NCBI RefSeq assembly: GCF_035503745.1
Contig: NZ_DATJTC010000038.1
Coordinates: 22,671 to 86,670, forward strand
Direction: 5' to 3'
Length of the DNA: 64,000 bases
Source: Dyella_B sp035503745
GTDB lineage: Bacteria; Pseudomonadota; Gammaproteobacteria; Xanthomonadales; Rhodanobacteraceae
The notes beneath the pieces were generated by a model that did no database searches, was not told the DNA's origin, and saw only the letters and a list, made by a program, of their open reading frames with translations. Position 1 is the first letter of the stretch. The number at the start of each line of letters is the position of its first letter. The position numbers were made by a program, and so were the translations under genes. Positions 52,484 to 61,424 of this stretch are shown in pieces.

Positions 52484-53077
52484 TCAGCCGGGACGTACGA
52501 AGTGCACGCCAAGGCCAAGTTCCATGCCAAGATCGAACAGCGGTGCGGCAATCAGGATGCGGGCCAGGACCAGCACGATCATCACGACCATGGGCGAAAA
52601 GTCGAGATTGCCCGCCACCAGTTTCCCGCGCAGCGGCCGCAGCAGTGGCTGCACGATGGTGCCGGCGAGCCGCACGATCGGCTGGTACGGATCGGCCGAC
52701 AGCATGCTCAGCAGCGACCAGCCGAAGATCACGATGATGTAGAACAGCAAGACGAAGTCGAGCAGATCGGCTGCCGCGACCACCAGCAAGCCTGGCAGCG
52801 CCAGTATCTGGCCGATCAGCGCGCCGGTCACCACGCGTTCAAGCAGCAGCACCAGCCACACGACCAGCAGCGCGGCGATATTGATGCGTCGCCAATTGGG
52901 CAGCACGCGGCGAACCGGCGCCAGTACCGGATTGGTATAGCGATAAACGAACTGGCTGAGCGGATTGTGGAAGTCCGCACGGGTGGCCTCGGCGAGCAGG
53001 CGCACCAGGAACAGCGTGGCGAGGGCGCCAAACGCCACCTGGATCAGAAACGACAGGGCCTGGAGCAAATGCGACAC
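52484..53077 (-). CDS. yggT: YggT family membrane protein
   Basis: A 197-residue integral membrane protein with two copies of the YggT domain. Each has two helices joined by a short segment of the form NPLSQFVYRYTNPVLAPVRRVLP (repeat 1) or DPYQPIVRLAGTIVQPLLRP (repeat 2). The role is unknown; it is linked to osmotic shock and cell-division functions in some bacteria and is usually encoded with proC. GTG 53077 start, 3 nt after the proC stop. Confidence 0.9.
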   Translation of the reverse strand: MSHLLQALSFLIQVAFGALATLFLVRLLAEATRADFHNPLSQFVYRYTNPVLAPVRRVLPNWRRINIAALLVVWLVLLLERVVTGALIGQILALPGLLVVAAADLLDFVLLFYIIVIFGWSLLSMLSADPYQPIVRLAGTIVQPLLRPLRGKLVAGNLDFSPMVVMIVLVLARILIAAPLFDLGMELGLGVHFVRPG

Positions 53078-53080
53078 GGT

Positions 53081-53902
53081 TCAATCCTTGTCCAAGGCGT
53101 CGGCCAGTTCTGCGCCGCGGCGGGTGGCAGCGGCCACGGCGCGGGCGACCACGCGCGGCAGTTGATCGGCGGCGAAACTTTCCAGCGCAGCCTGGGTGGT
53201 GCCATGGGGCGAGGTCACGCGCTGGCGCAGCACCGAGGGTGCCTCATTGCTTTCCACCAGCATGCGTCCTGCGCCCAGGCATGTCTGGGTGGCGAGGATG
53301 CGCGCCGTATCGCGCGGCAGGCCTTGCGCCACGGCGGCGTCTTCCAGCGCTTCGACGATGGCGAAGAAGTAGGCCGGGCCTGAGCCGGACAGCGCGGTGA
53401 CGGTGTCCATCTGCGCTTCGTCCTGGATCCAGCGGGTTACGCCCACCGCATCGAGGATGTGCTGCGCCTGTTCGCGCTGCGGCGGCGTGACGCGCAGGTT
53501 GGCGCACAAGCCGGTCGCGCCCGCGCCGATCAACGCCGGGGTATTGGGCATGCAGCGCACGATCGGCAGCAGGTTGCCGAACCAGCGTTCGAGCTGGTCG
53601 ATACGCACGCCGGCGGCGATCGAGATCAACAAGGGGCGGTTGCGCTGCAGGGTGTCGCGCAGTTCGGCATAGATGGCCGGCATCACCTGCGGCTTGACCG
53701 CCAGCACCAGCACGTCGGCGTCCGCCACCGCCTGGCGGTTATCGGCGTAGGTGGCGAGGCCAAATTCGCGGCCCAGCGCCTCGCGTGCTTGCGCCAGGGG
53801 CTCGGCCACGCGCAGATTGGCGGCGGCCACGCCGGTCTTGATCAGGCCGCCGATCAGGCTGCGCGCCATGTTACCGCCGCCGATGAATGCAATACGTGTC
53901 AT
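53081..53902 (-). CDS. proC: Pyrroline-5-carboxylate reductase
   Basis: A 273-residue last-step proline enzyme (P5C to proline with NAD(P)H). N-terminal Rossmann motif MTRIAFIGGGNMARSLIGGL, VLAVKPQVM near 70, RCMPNTPALIGAGATGL near 115 and the C-terminal dimerisation segment DTVTALSGSGPAYFF near 165, then LVESNEAPSVLRQRVTSPHGTT near 220. The ATG at 53902 starts the Rossmann motif; the frame is open upstream without homology. It is in an operon with yggT. Confidence 0.96.
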   Translation of the reverse strand: MTRIAFIGGGNMARSLIGGLIKTGVAAANLRVAEPLAQAREALGREFGLATYADNRQAVADADVLVLAVKPQVMPAIYAELRDTLQRNRPLLISIAAGVRIDQLERWFGNLLPIVRCMPNTPALIGAGATGLCANLRVTPPQREQAQHILDAVGVTRWIQDEAQMDTVTALSGSGPAYFFAIVEALEDAAVAQGLPRDTARILATQTCLGAGRMLVESNEAPSVLRQRVTSPHGTTQAALESFAADQLPRVVARAVAAATRRGAELADALDKD

Positions 53903-53971
53903 GTTGCTTGGGTCCAGCCGGTTCCAGGTGGCATACCTTACCGGAGCCGGCCTCCGCATGGATAAAGTGTG

Positions 53972-54119
53972 CCCCAGGGATGCTCTGATTCATTCTTCGT
54001 AGGCGACACCCGCCCTGTCTGTGCGAAGGCCTGCGCACAGACAGGGCGAACCCCACTTATTGAATTTAAGGAAGGGGTGACATGCCGCCTGCGAAGAATG
54101 AATCGGAGCATCCCCTGGG
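53972..54119. repeat. MITE-like element, family 2, copy 2
   Basis: A 148-bp element whose ends are inverted repeats of about 32 bp with four mismatches. The shared left-arm core is GATGCTCTGATTCATTCTTC; the right arm is its complement with small changes. Inside lies a perfect 15-bp hairpin, CGCCCTGTCTGTGCG / CGCACAGACAGGGCG (54011-54025, 54034-54048), absent from copy 1. After it comes the shared core with CCCCACTTATTGAATTTAAG and GGGTGACA. It lies between the divergent proC and pilT genes. Confidence 0.88.
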
Positions 54120-54350
54120 CCTCAGGTTGGTGATCGGGTCGTCAAACCACGCTTGCGCATGGCGGACGCGGCTACGAAATACTGGCCGCCCGCCCATCGC
54201 CGCGAGTAGTATCCGGTTAGCTGCAAGGGATAGGGGGAGCGGCGGGGCAGGCATGCCCACGGCCGGTACGTCCATCCGCGGTACTTCACCGTCGTCCTGT
54301 TTTGCGGCACGCACTTTTCAAACCGACGATCGGTTGAGGGGATACTTCCG
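54120..54350. other. pilT upstream region
   Basis: About 230 bp of non-coding DNA between the repeat element and pilT. A ribosome site GAGGGGA (54337-54343) precedes ATG 54351. No sigma-54 (-24/-12) or clear sigma-70 site was found by eye. Confidence 0.4.
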
Positions 54351-55388
54351 ATGGACATCGCCGAACTGCTTGCCTTCTCGGTGAAGAACAAGGCTTCCGA
54401 CTTGCACCTGTCGGCGGGCTTGCCGCCGATGATCCGCGTGGATGGCGACGTGCGTCGCATCAACATCCCGGCGCTGGATCACAAACAGGTGCACTCGCTG
54501 ATCTACGACATCATGTCGGACAAGCAGCGCCGCGACTATGAAGAATTCTTCGAGGTCGATTTCTCGTTCGAGATTCCGGGCCTGGCCCGTTTCCGCGTCA
54601 ACGCGTTCAACCAGAACCGCGGCGCGGGCGCGGTGTTCCGTACCATTCCGTCCGAAGTGCTGACGCTGGACGACCTGGGTTGCCCGAAGATCTTCCGCGA
54701 GCTGATCGAGCAGCCGCAGGGGCTGATCCTGGTGACCGGGCCGACCGGTTCGGGCAAGTCGACCACCCTGGCGGCGATGGTCGATCACATCAACAAGAAC
54801 GAATACGGCCACATCCTCACCATCGAGGATCCGATCGAATTCGTGCACACCTCGCAGAAGTGCCTGGTCAACCAGCGTGAAGTGCATCGCGACACGCACG
54901 GCTTCAACGAGGCGCTGCGCTCGGCGCTGCGCGAAGACCCCGACTTCATCCTGGTCGGCGAGTTGCGCGACCTGGAGACCATCCGCCTGGCGCTGACCGC
55001 CGCCGAAACCGGCCACTTGGTGTTTGGCACGCTGCATACCAGCTCGGCCGCCAAGACCATCGACCGTATCATCGACGTGTTTCCCGCCGGCGAAAAACCG
55101 ATGGTGCGCTCGATGCTGTCCGAATCGCTGCGCGCGGTGATTTCGCAGTCGCTGCTCAAGAAAGTGGGCGGCGGACGCATGGCCGCGCACGAGATCATGG
55201 TGGGCATTCCCGCCATCCGCAACCTGATCCGCGAGGACAAGGTGGCGCAGATGTACTCCTCCATCCAGACCGGCCAGCAGTACGGCATGCAGACGCTGGA
55301 CCAGAACCTGCTCGACCTGGTCAAGCGTGGCCTGATCGCGCGCCAGCAGGCGGTCGGTTATGCCAAGAACAAGGAAGTGTTCAAGTAA
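54351..55388 (+). CDS. pilT: Type IV pilus retraction ATPase PilT
   Basis: A 345-residue hexameric secretion ATPase that powers pilus retraction for twitching motility. N-terminal PAS-like domain (KNKASDLHLSAGLPPMIRVD); Walker A GPTGSGKSTTLAAM near 131; Asp box TIEDPIEFVH; Walker B region FILVGELRDLETIR near 202; His box AAETGHLVFGTLHTSSA near 220; and the PilT-specific AIRNLIRED near 285. It is followed by pilU 53 nt downstream. Confidence 0.97.
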   Translation: MDIAELLAFSVKNKASDLHLSAGLPPMIRVDGDVRRINIPALDHKQVHSLIYDIMSDKQRRDYEEFFEVDFSFEIPGLARFRVNAFNQNRGAGAVFRTIPSEVLTLDDLGCPKIFRELIEQPQGLILVTGPTGSGKSTTLAAMVDHINKNEYGHILTIEDPIEFVHTSQKCLVNQREVHRDTHGFNEALRSALREDPDFILVGELRDLETIRLALTAAETGHLVFGTLHTSSAAKTIDRIIDVFPAGEKPMVRSMLSESLRAVISQSLLKKVGGGRMAAHEIMVGIPAIRNLIREDKVAQMYSSIQTGQQYGMQTLDQNLLDLVKRGLIARQQAVGYAKNKEVFK

Positions 55389-55441
55389 GACGGGCCCGGG
55401 GGTGATCCCCGGTTCCGATGTTGTTCCAGTGGGAGATCGCC

Positions 55442-56611
55442 ATGAGCGAATTCGACTTCACCTCGTTTCTGAAACTGATGGTCCACAAGAAAGCCTCGGA
55501 CCTGTTCATCACAGCCGGCGTGCCGCCGTCGATGAAGGTGCAGGGACGCGTCGTGCCGATCACCCAGAGTCCGCTGTCGCCGCAGCAGTCGCGCGACATG
55601 GTGATCAACGTGATGACGCCCGCGCAGCGCGAGGAATTTGAAAAGACCCACGAGTGCCAGTTCGCGATCTCCGCGCAGGGCGTGGGCCGTTTCCGCGTGT
55701 CGTGCTTCTACCAGCGCAACTGCGTGGGTATGGTGCTGCGCCGGATCGAGGCGAAGATCCCGACCATCGAAGAGCTGAACCTGCCGCCGGTGATCAAGCA
55801 ACTGGCGATGACCAAGCGCGGCATCATCATCTTCGTGGGCGCGACCGGCACGGGTAAATCCACCTCGCTGGCTGCGATGGTGGGCTATCGCAACCAGAAC
55901 TCGACCGGCCACATCATCACCATCGAAGACCCGATCGAATACGTGCACAAGCACGAAGGTTGCATCATTACCCAGCGCGAACTGGGCATCGATACCGACA
56001 CGTGGGAAAACGCGCTGAAGAACACGTTGCGCCAGGCGCCGGATGTGATCCTGATCGGCGAAGTGCGTACCCGCGAAACCATGGAATACGCGATCAACTT
56101 CGCCGAAACCGGCCACTTGTGCCTGTGCACGCTGCACGCCAACAACGCCAACCAGGCGATCGACCGTATTCTGCACTTCTTCCCGGAAGACCGCCGCCAG
56201 CAGTTGTTCATGGATCTGTCGCTGAACCTCAAGGGTATCGTGGCGCAGCAGCTGATTCCCACGCCCGACGGCAAGGCACGGCGCGTGGCGATGGAAGTGA
56301 TGCTGGGTACGCCACTGGTGCAGGACTACATCCGCCAGGGCGAGATCCACAAGCTCAAGGAAGTGATGAAAGAGTCCACCAACCTCGGCATGATGACCTT
56401 CGACCAAAGCCTGGTGCAGCTGTACCAGGCAGGTGAGATCAGCTACGAGGACGCGCTGCGCCACGCCGACAGCTCCAACGAAGTGCGCCTGCGCATCAAG
56501 CTGTCGCAGGGTGGCGATGCGCATACCTTGTCGCAAGGGCTTGAGGGTGTGGAACTGGAAGAAGACCGGGCAAACCAGAACGGCATCGGCGGCGGATTCC
56601 TTCGCCGCTGA
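55442..56611 (+). CDS. pilU: Type IV pilus retraction ATPase PilU
   Basis: A 389-residue PilT paralogue acting with PilT in retraction. DFTSFLKLMVHKKASDLFIT at the N terminus, Walker A GATGTGKSTSLAAMVGYRN near 136, TIEDPIEYVHKH, VILIGEVRTRETMEYAINFA near 202 and AETGHLCLCTLHANNANQAI near 220. The longer C-terminal tail (about 40 residues past the PilT end) is typical of PilU. ATG 55442 has GGGAGA upstream. A strong palindromic terminator follows. Confidence 0.96.
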   Translation: MSEFDFTSFLKLMVHKKASDLFITAGVPPSMKVQGRVVPITQSPLSPQQSRDMVINVMTPAQREEFEKTHECQFAISAQGVGRFRVSCFYQRNCVGMVLRRIEAKIPTIEELNLPPVIKQLAMTKRGIIIFVGATGTGKSTSLAAMVGYRNQNSTGHIITIEDPIEYVHKHEGCIITQRELGIDTDTWENALKNTLRQAPDVILIGEVRTRETMEYAINFAETGHLCLCTLHANNANQAIDRILHFFPEDRRQQLFMDLSLNLKGIVAQQLIPTPDGKARRVAMEVMLGTPLVQDYIRQGEIHKLKEVMKESTNLGMMTFDQSLVQLYQAGEISYEDALRHADSSNEVRLRIKLSQGGDAHTLSQGLEGVELEEDRANQNGIGGGFLRR

Positions 56612-56628
56612 TATCTGGGCGGTCTTCG

Positions 56629-56670
56629 CTGGCAAAGAAAAAGGAGCCGCGGCTCCTTTTTCTTTGCCAG
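56629..56670. terminator. Bidirectional terminator, perfect 42-bp palindrome
   Basis: CTGGCAAAGAAAAAGGAGCC, the dinucleotide GC, then its exact reverse complement. The G/C-rich top (GGAGCC/GGCTCC) is followed by a T run on both strands (CTTTTTCTTTG), so it should terminate both pilU and the converging lipoprotein gene. Confidence 0.9.
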
Positions 56671-56740
56671 TACGGCGGCCGATCCGGCCGCCGTCATGTC
56701 ATCGATCGGCATGTGCCGGTCGATGACCCGGTGAAACGCC

Positions 56741-58513
56741 TTATTTGAGCTCGGTGTGCGTGGTGATGACCAGGCCCTGGTCGTCCATGCGCACATTGGC
56801 GCCGATCGCCTTGATATGCGCCGCCTCGGACTCCATCGCGGAGAACTGCGCCTTGGTGTTGGCCAGCGCTGCCGCCGCGTTTTTCTGCGCGTCCTGGCTG
56901 TCCGGATCATCCGGACCCGCGGCTGCCTCCATGTTCGCATTATTCTCGGCGCGCTGTTCCAGCAGATGGATCCAGTTGTTGTACATGTCGCCGTCGAGAT
57001 GGATGCGCATCAATTCGCCCGCATCGCCGCCCGGCTGGTTCATCAGGTCGGCGAGTTTGCCGTCTTCGTCTTTGCCGATCGCTATGCCGATCGATTTGGC
57101 GCCCATCGCCGCCCAGCCCGGTTCGCCGAGCGCATTGATGACCTGGGCCGGCAATGGCATCGGTTTGCCGTCGCTGCTGAGTTTGAGGCCCGCGATAAGT
57201 GGGCTGGTGACTTGCGCCATGGCCAGCAGGCCCGCCGGATTGTTGGTGCCAATCACCACCCGGCCGGAGAACTTGGGCATGCCGCCGCCGGGATTGGGGG
57301 TGTAGCCGTCCAGCGCCAGGTGCAGGCCGAGCAGGTCGCCGATCGGGGGCACCGCCGCCTTCTGCACGCTATCGCCCAGGCTGTTGAAGGTGTCGTTGAG
57401 GTTTTCCAGTACCGGGCAGGTGAACGGCTTGGCCGCCACCGCATCCGCCTGGGCACCCCAGAATGCGCGCAGCTCCGCCATCGGCAGGGCAACGCTCAGT
57501 TCGAACGGGGAGCCCGGTTCGCTGCCCAGGCCCGGCAGCTGGACCTTCAGCGTATTGAACGCGCTGACAATGTCGCTTGCCAGGGCCACGTCGAAACGGA
57601 CGTCGCGATGTTTTTCGTCCAGCGTGGTGTAACCCAGGCTGATACGCGGCACGCGCGAGGCGATGCGAGCGGCATCGGTCTGGCAGCTGGCGGGGACCTG
57701 CATCAGGTTGGTCACCGGCTCGCCGGTCTTGGCCGATTCGCTTTCGGCGCGGGTCTTCAGCAGCGCCTGCGAGAGCGGATCCTGCCCGCTGGTGAGCAGC
57801 GGCAGCAGGCGCGTCAAATCCACCTCGCCAACCACCCATTTGGCATAGCCCTTGGCCTTGGCAAGGTCCGTGAGGGTGTCCGCGTCCTGCAGGCTCTTGG
57901 ACGGACGGTCCAGCCCCAGGGCCTGCCGCAGCAAGGATTGCGGCGCGTTGTCCGGCAACATGGCCAGCACCGCCTGCTTGCCCACGACCGCAATGATCAG
58001 TTGCAAATGCGAGGCGGGGGCGACGTAGCGCTGGTAGCTTTGCGGGCCCAGTGCCACGTTGTCGAATTTCTTGCCGTAGTCGTTTTGCAGCTTGGCGACG
58101 AAGTGGCCGAAAGTCTGCGCATCGGCCAGTTGCATGCGCAGCACCGGGGACAGGCCCACGCCGTAGAACGCCGCATAACCCTTCGGATCGATGCCGGTCT
58201 CGTGGATCAGCTGTTCGGCGGTCTTGCCATCGAATTCCCCGGCGACCGTAAGCAGATACTTGGCCATGTCCGGATCGGTGGCGGCCAGCTGGTCGGCCTG
58301 CGCCTTCATCTGCGCGACCTGGGCTGGCAGCTCGGCATCGACCTGGGTGAGGATGGCCTGGCGGGTGTCGTCGTCCAGTACGTCCAGATTCGCCAAAACG
58401 TAAGGCGTATCCGCCGGCACGAAGGCCAGAGGGGCATCCTTGTCCTTGTGCGAACACGCGGCCAGCAGGAGGCCGGTGAGCGCCAGCGCCAGTACGCGCT
58501 TGGTTCTACGCAT
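56741..58513 (-). CDS. Large lipoprotein of unknown function
   Basis: A 590-residue protein. Residues 1-20 end in a lipobox LLLAAC (Cys20), followed by Ser, so outer-membrane localisation is expected. The body is a globular mix of alpha and beta with two cysteines (in VPASCQTD and PFTCPVLE) that may form a disulfide. Opening mature sequence PLAFVPADTPYVLANLDVL resembles the start of DUF3352-like bacterial lipoproteins, but similarity was not tested. There is an Ala/Asn-rich, likely coiled-coil region near 520-565. It is 146 nt downstream of pyrB on the same strand. No function can be assigned. Confidence 0.75.
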   Translation of the reverse strand: MRRTKRVLALALTGLLLAACSHKDKDAPLAFVPADTPYVLANLDVLDDDTRQAILTQVDAELPAQVAQMKAQADQLAATDPDMAKYLLTVAGEFDGKTAEQLIHETGIDPKGYAAFYGVGLSPVLRMQLADAQTFGHFVAKLQNDYGKKFDNVALGPQSYQRYVAPASHLQLIIAVVGKQAVLAMLPDNAPQSLLRQALGLDRPSKSLQDADTLTDLAKAKGYAKWVVGEVDLTRLLPLLTSGQDPLSQALLKTRAESESAKTGEPVTNLMQVPASCQTDAARIASRVPRISLGYTTLDEKHRDVRFDVALASDIVSAFNTLKVQLPGLGSEPGSPFELSVALPMAELRAFWGAQADAVAAKPFTCPVLENLNDTFNSLGDSVQKAAVPPIGDLLGLHLALDGYTPNPGGGMPKFSGRVVIGTNNPAGLLAMAQVTSPLIAGLKLSSDGKPMPLPAQVINALGEPGWAAMGAKSIGIAIGKDEDGKLADLMNQPGGDAGELMRIHLDGDMYNNWIHLLEQRAENNANMEAAAGPDDPDSQDAQKNAAAALANTKAQFSAMESEAAHIKAIGANVRMDDQGLVITTHTELK

Positions 58514-58659
58514 AAATCATCCCCAATGGGTAAATTTTTACCGCGACATTATGCCCGCTTTGTTGCACTGCCGCTGAAAAAAACGTGTAGGAAACCTTCC
58601 CGTATCGCTTGCGCGGGGGCGGGGATGGGCTTGTACCGGGCCGGGGCAGGGCTGGGCAA

Positions 58660-59586
58660 TCAGCGGGCGAGCATTTCGCCCAGCACCGCCATGCGCACGA
58701 ACACCCCGTTGCCCACCTGTTCGAGGATGCGCGACTGCGGCCCGTCGGCCACTTCCGGCGCGATCTCGATACCGCGGTTGATCGGGCCCGGATGCATCAC
58801 CAGGCAACCGCGCCCGGCCATCGCCAAGCGGCGGCTGTCCAGGCCGTATTCGCGGAAATAAGCCGCCTCGTCGGGCAGGTCGATGCTTGCCATGCGCTCC
58901 TTTTGCAGGCGCAGCATGATGGCCGCGTCGGCACCTTCGATCGCCTTGTCGAAGTCGTTGTAGAGCTTGCAGTGCGGAAATTCGGTGGCCTCGGGCATCA
59001 GTGAGGCCGGCCCGCACAGGCGGATTTCTCCCGTACCGAGCTTGGTCAGCGCGTGCACATCCGAGCGTGCCACGCGCGAATGCTTCACGTCGCCGCAGAT
59101 CACCACCGTAAGCTTGCTGAAGTCGGGCCGATGCTGGCGGATGGTCAGCACGTCCAGCAGACCCTGCGTGGGGTGCGCGCGGTTGCCGTCGCCGGCGTTG
59201 ATCACCGAAACGCCGCTCATGGCGTGGCGTACCAGCTCGTCCGGCGTGCCCGAAACCTTGTGGCGCACCACGATGGCATCCAGGTGCATGGCCTCGAGCG
59301 TGTGCAGCGTGTCGAACAATTCCTCGCCCTTGCTGGTGGAGGAGAAGCCGATGTCGAAGTTGATCACGTCCGCGCCCAGCCGGCGCGCCGCCAGTTCGAA
59401 CGAGGTGCGCGTGCGCGTGGACGGTTCGAAGAACAGGTTGAGGATGGTGCGGCCGTTGAGCAGATCCAGCTTGCGCGTGCCGTGCGCGCAGGCATCGCGC
59501 ATGGTGATGGCGCGGTCGAGCAGTCGCTCGATGCATTCGCGAGGGAGATTTTCCAGCGTGGTGAGGTGGCGAATGCGTTGGGTCAT
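58660..59586 (-). CDS. pyrB: Aspartate carbamoyltransferase catalytic subunit
   Basis: A 308-residue pyrimidine-pathway enzyme (carbamoyl phosphate plus aspartate to carbamoyl aspartate). Carbamoyl-phosphate motif FEPSTRTRTSFELAARRLGA near 53; HPTQGLLDVLTI near 133; VICGDVKHSRVARSDVHAL near 155; LRLQKERM near 230; and HPGPINRGIEI near 262. No pyrI regulatory gene is adjacent. It is downstream of yqgE-ruvX, a usual order in this group. Confidence 0.96.
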   Translation of the reverse strand: MTQRIRHLTTLENLPRECIERLLDRAITMRDACAHGTRKLDLLNGRTILNLFFEPSTRTRTSFELAARRLGADVINFDIGFSSTSKGEELFDTLHTLEAMHLDAIVVRHKVSGTPDELVRHAMSGVSVINAGDGNRAHPTQGLLDVLTIRQHRPDFSKLTVVICGDVKHSRVARSDVHALTKLGTGEIRLCGPASLMPEATEFPHCKLYNDFDKAIEGADAAIMLRLQKERMASIDLPDEAAYFREYGLDSRRLAMAGRGCLVMHPGPINRGIEIAPEVADGPQSRILEQVGNGVFVRMAVLGEMLAR

Positions 59587-59605
59587 GGTGGCCGTCTAGG
59601 TGTTG

Positions 59606-60061
59606 TTATTCGGAGCTTGGAAAAGTTGCCAGCAACAGGGTGGTGTCGTCGTGCAGCCAGCGTTCGAGGATCACGGCCGCCGCTTGTGCGTCGATCTGCG
59701 CGGCATCGCGGCGGCGTTTGAGGCCCGCGGCGCGTGCGTCGGCGAAACGTTCGGCCGCTTCGCGCGAGCTGTGGCGCTCATCGACCAGCATCACCGGCAC
59801 GCGATAGCGTTCGTGCAGGCGTTCGGCGAAGCGGCGCGCGCGTTGGCTGGCGGCCTGCTCGGCGCCCTCCAGCGTAAGCGGAAGTCCAACCACCAGGGTT
59901 TCCGGCAGCCACTGGCTGCGCAGCGCGTCGAGCGCCGCCCAGTCGGGTGTTTCTTCGCGCATGGCCACGGTGGTGATCGCGCGTGCGCTGGACGTGACGC
60001 GATTGCCGACCGCGACGCCGATGACCTTGCTACCGACGTCGAAACCGAGTGCGCAGCTCAT
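59606..60061 (-). CDS. ruvX: Holliday junction resolvase-like protein RuvX (YqgF)
   Basis: A 151-residue RNase H-fold nuclease. ALGFDVGSKVIGVAVGNRVT at the N terminus carries the first catalytic Asp (GFDVG). VVGLPLTLEGAEQ near 60 and LVDERHSSREAAERF near 96 supply the other acidic residues (DERxSS). It is implicated in pre-16S rRNA processing and earlier in junction resolution. It overlaps yqgE by 4 nt (ATGA) and precedes pyrB by 19 nt. Confidence 0.94.
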   Translation of the reverse strand: MSCALGFDVGSKVIGVAVGNRVTSSARAITTVAMREETPDWAALDALRSQWLPETLVVGLPLTLEGAEQAASQRARRFAERLHERYRVPVMLVDERHSSREAAERFADARAAGLKRRRDAAQIDAQAAAVILERWLHDDTTLLLATFPSSE

Positions 60062-60627
60062 GCGTGGCCCGCGTAGCCTGGCAGTTGCAGCGGATCGATG
60101 CCCACCAGGCCGGCGGCCGCGCTCCAGCGCTCTTCCAGCGGGGTGTGGAAGACCACCCGCTCGCTCGCTTCGGCGGTGAGCCAGGTATTTTCTTTCAGTT
60201 CCTGCTCCAGCTGGCCGGCGCTCCAGCCCGAATAGCCCAGGGCCATCAGCGCCAGCCGGGGGCCTTCGCCGTTGGCCATCGCCACGAGAATGTCGCGCGA
60301 GGTAGTCACCGACCAGTCGCCGTTGATGCGGTAGCTCGATTCCCAGTGGCCATGCTCGCGATGCAGGACGAAGCCGCGCTCCTGCTGCACCGGGCCGCCG
60401 ATCAGCACCGGCGCGTCGGCGAGTTCCGGATCGCTGCAGCCGAGCTTCATTTGCGCGAGCACGTCGCCGAAGCGATATTCCGACAGCTGGTTCACCAACA
60501 GGCCTACCGCGCCATCCTCATCGTGCTGGCACAGGAAGGCGACGCCGCGCGAAAACGGCGGATCGGCCAGGCTGGGCATGGCAATCAGGAATTGGCCGGC
60601 GAGGGATGGGGGGGTGTTGGTGAGCAT
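60058..60627 (-). CDS. yqgE: YqgE/AlgH family protein (UPF0301)
   Basis: A 189-residue cytoplasmic protein. Motifs: LAGQFLIAMPSLADPPFSRG at the N terminus, FLCQHDEDGAVGLLVNQ near 35, GGPVQQERGFVLHRE near 78 and LALMALGYSGWSAGQLEQEL near 128. The function is unknown; AlgH was named for an effect on alginate expression in Pseudomonas. It is the first gene of the yqgE-ruvX-pyrB operon. Confidence 0.93.
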   Translation of the reverse strand: MLTNTPPSLAGQFLIAMPSLADPPFSRGVAFLCQHDEDGAVGLLVNQLSEYRFGDVLAQMKLGCSDPELADAPVLIGGPVQQERGFVLHREHGHWESSYRINGDWSVTTSRDILVAMANGEGPRLALMALGYSGWSAGQLEQELKENTWLTAEASERVVFHTPLEERWSAAAGLVGIDPLQLPGYAGHA

Positions 60628-60785
60628 GGCCGCATTGTAAGCGCTGTAAGTGGACCGCGTCTGCCGCGTGGCCGATTTTGCGCATGGCTGAACGAACGCT
60701 TGCGTAGGTTATCGCGGCGTTATCGCCGCGTGACGCCTGCGGCTACGCTGGCGCTTACTACTGATCCGGGCGTGGGGCTGCTGCG

Positions 60786-61376
60786 ATGAAATCGGTTTTT
60801 CTGTTGCTGGCTTCCATCGCCGTGCTGGCCCTGCCGACCTGCGCGGCGGCCAAGCACGGGCATCCCGGCAATGGGCTGGCCGACACGACGGTCATGATCA
60901 TCCGCCACGCCGAAAAACCCGATCACGGCGCGGGTCTGACGCCGGCGGGCGAGGCACGCGCGCAGGCTTATGTGGGGTATTTCGAGCACTTCGCGCTTGA
61001 AGGCCAACGCATGACGCCCAACGCGCTGTACGCGGCGGCCGATTCGAAGTCGAGCATGCGGCCGCGCCTGACCATCACCCCGTTGAGCCAGGCGCTGGGC
61101 CTGGCGATCGATGAGCGTTTCGCCGACAAGCAGCCAGGGCAGATCGCCGCGGACTTGCGCACCGGGGCGCACGGCGATCGTGTGCTGATCTGCTGGCATC
61201 ACGGCGAGATCCCCGAGCTGATCCGGCAGCTCGGCGGCGATCCGGTGGCGCTGCTCCACGGCGATAAATGGCCTGCGGACGTATTCGGATGGGTGGTGGT
61301 GCTGCGCTACGACCACCATGGGAGGCTCGCCGATGCGCGCCTCGTGCACGAACAGCTGATGCCGGACGATCGCTGA
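60786..61376 (+). CDS. Secreted histidine-phosphatase superfamily protein
   Basis: A 196-residue protein. A signal peptide (MKSVFLLLASIAVLALPTCA) is followed by the catalytic RHAEKP (phospho-histidine motif) near residue 40, GLTPAGEARAQAY near 50 and a C-terminal His in CWHHGEIPELIRQL near 140, which fits the second catalytic histidine. It is short compared with typical phosphoglycerate mutase-like phosphatases but has the core residues. Its substrate is unknown. It is divergent from yqgE. Confidence 0.85.
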   Translation: MKSVFLLLASIAVLALPTCAAAKHGHPGNGLADTTVMIIRHAEKPDHGAGLTPAGEARAQAYVGYFEHFALEGQRMTPNALYAAADSKSSMRPRLTITPLSQALGLAIDERFADKQPGQIAADLRTGAHGDRVLICWHHGEIPELIRQLGGDPVALLHGDKWPADVFGWVVVLRYDHHGRLADARLVHEQLMPDDR

Positions 61377-61424
61377 TCGCTGCTTGGCGCGGGTGTCCGT
61401 GTGCGCCGCTCAGCGCGTTGCTGG

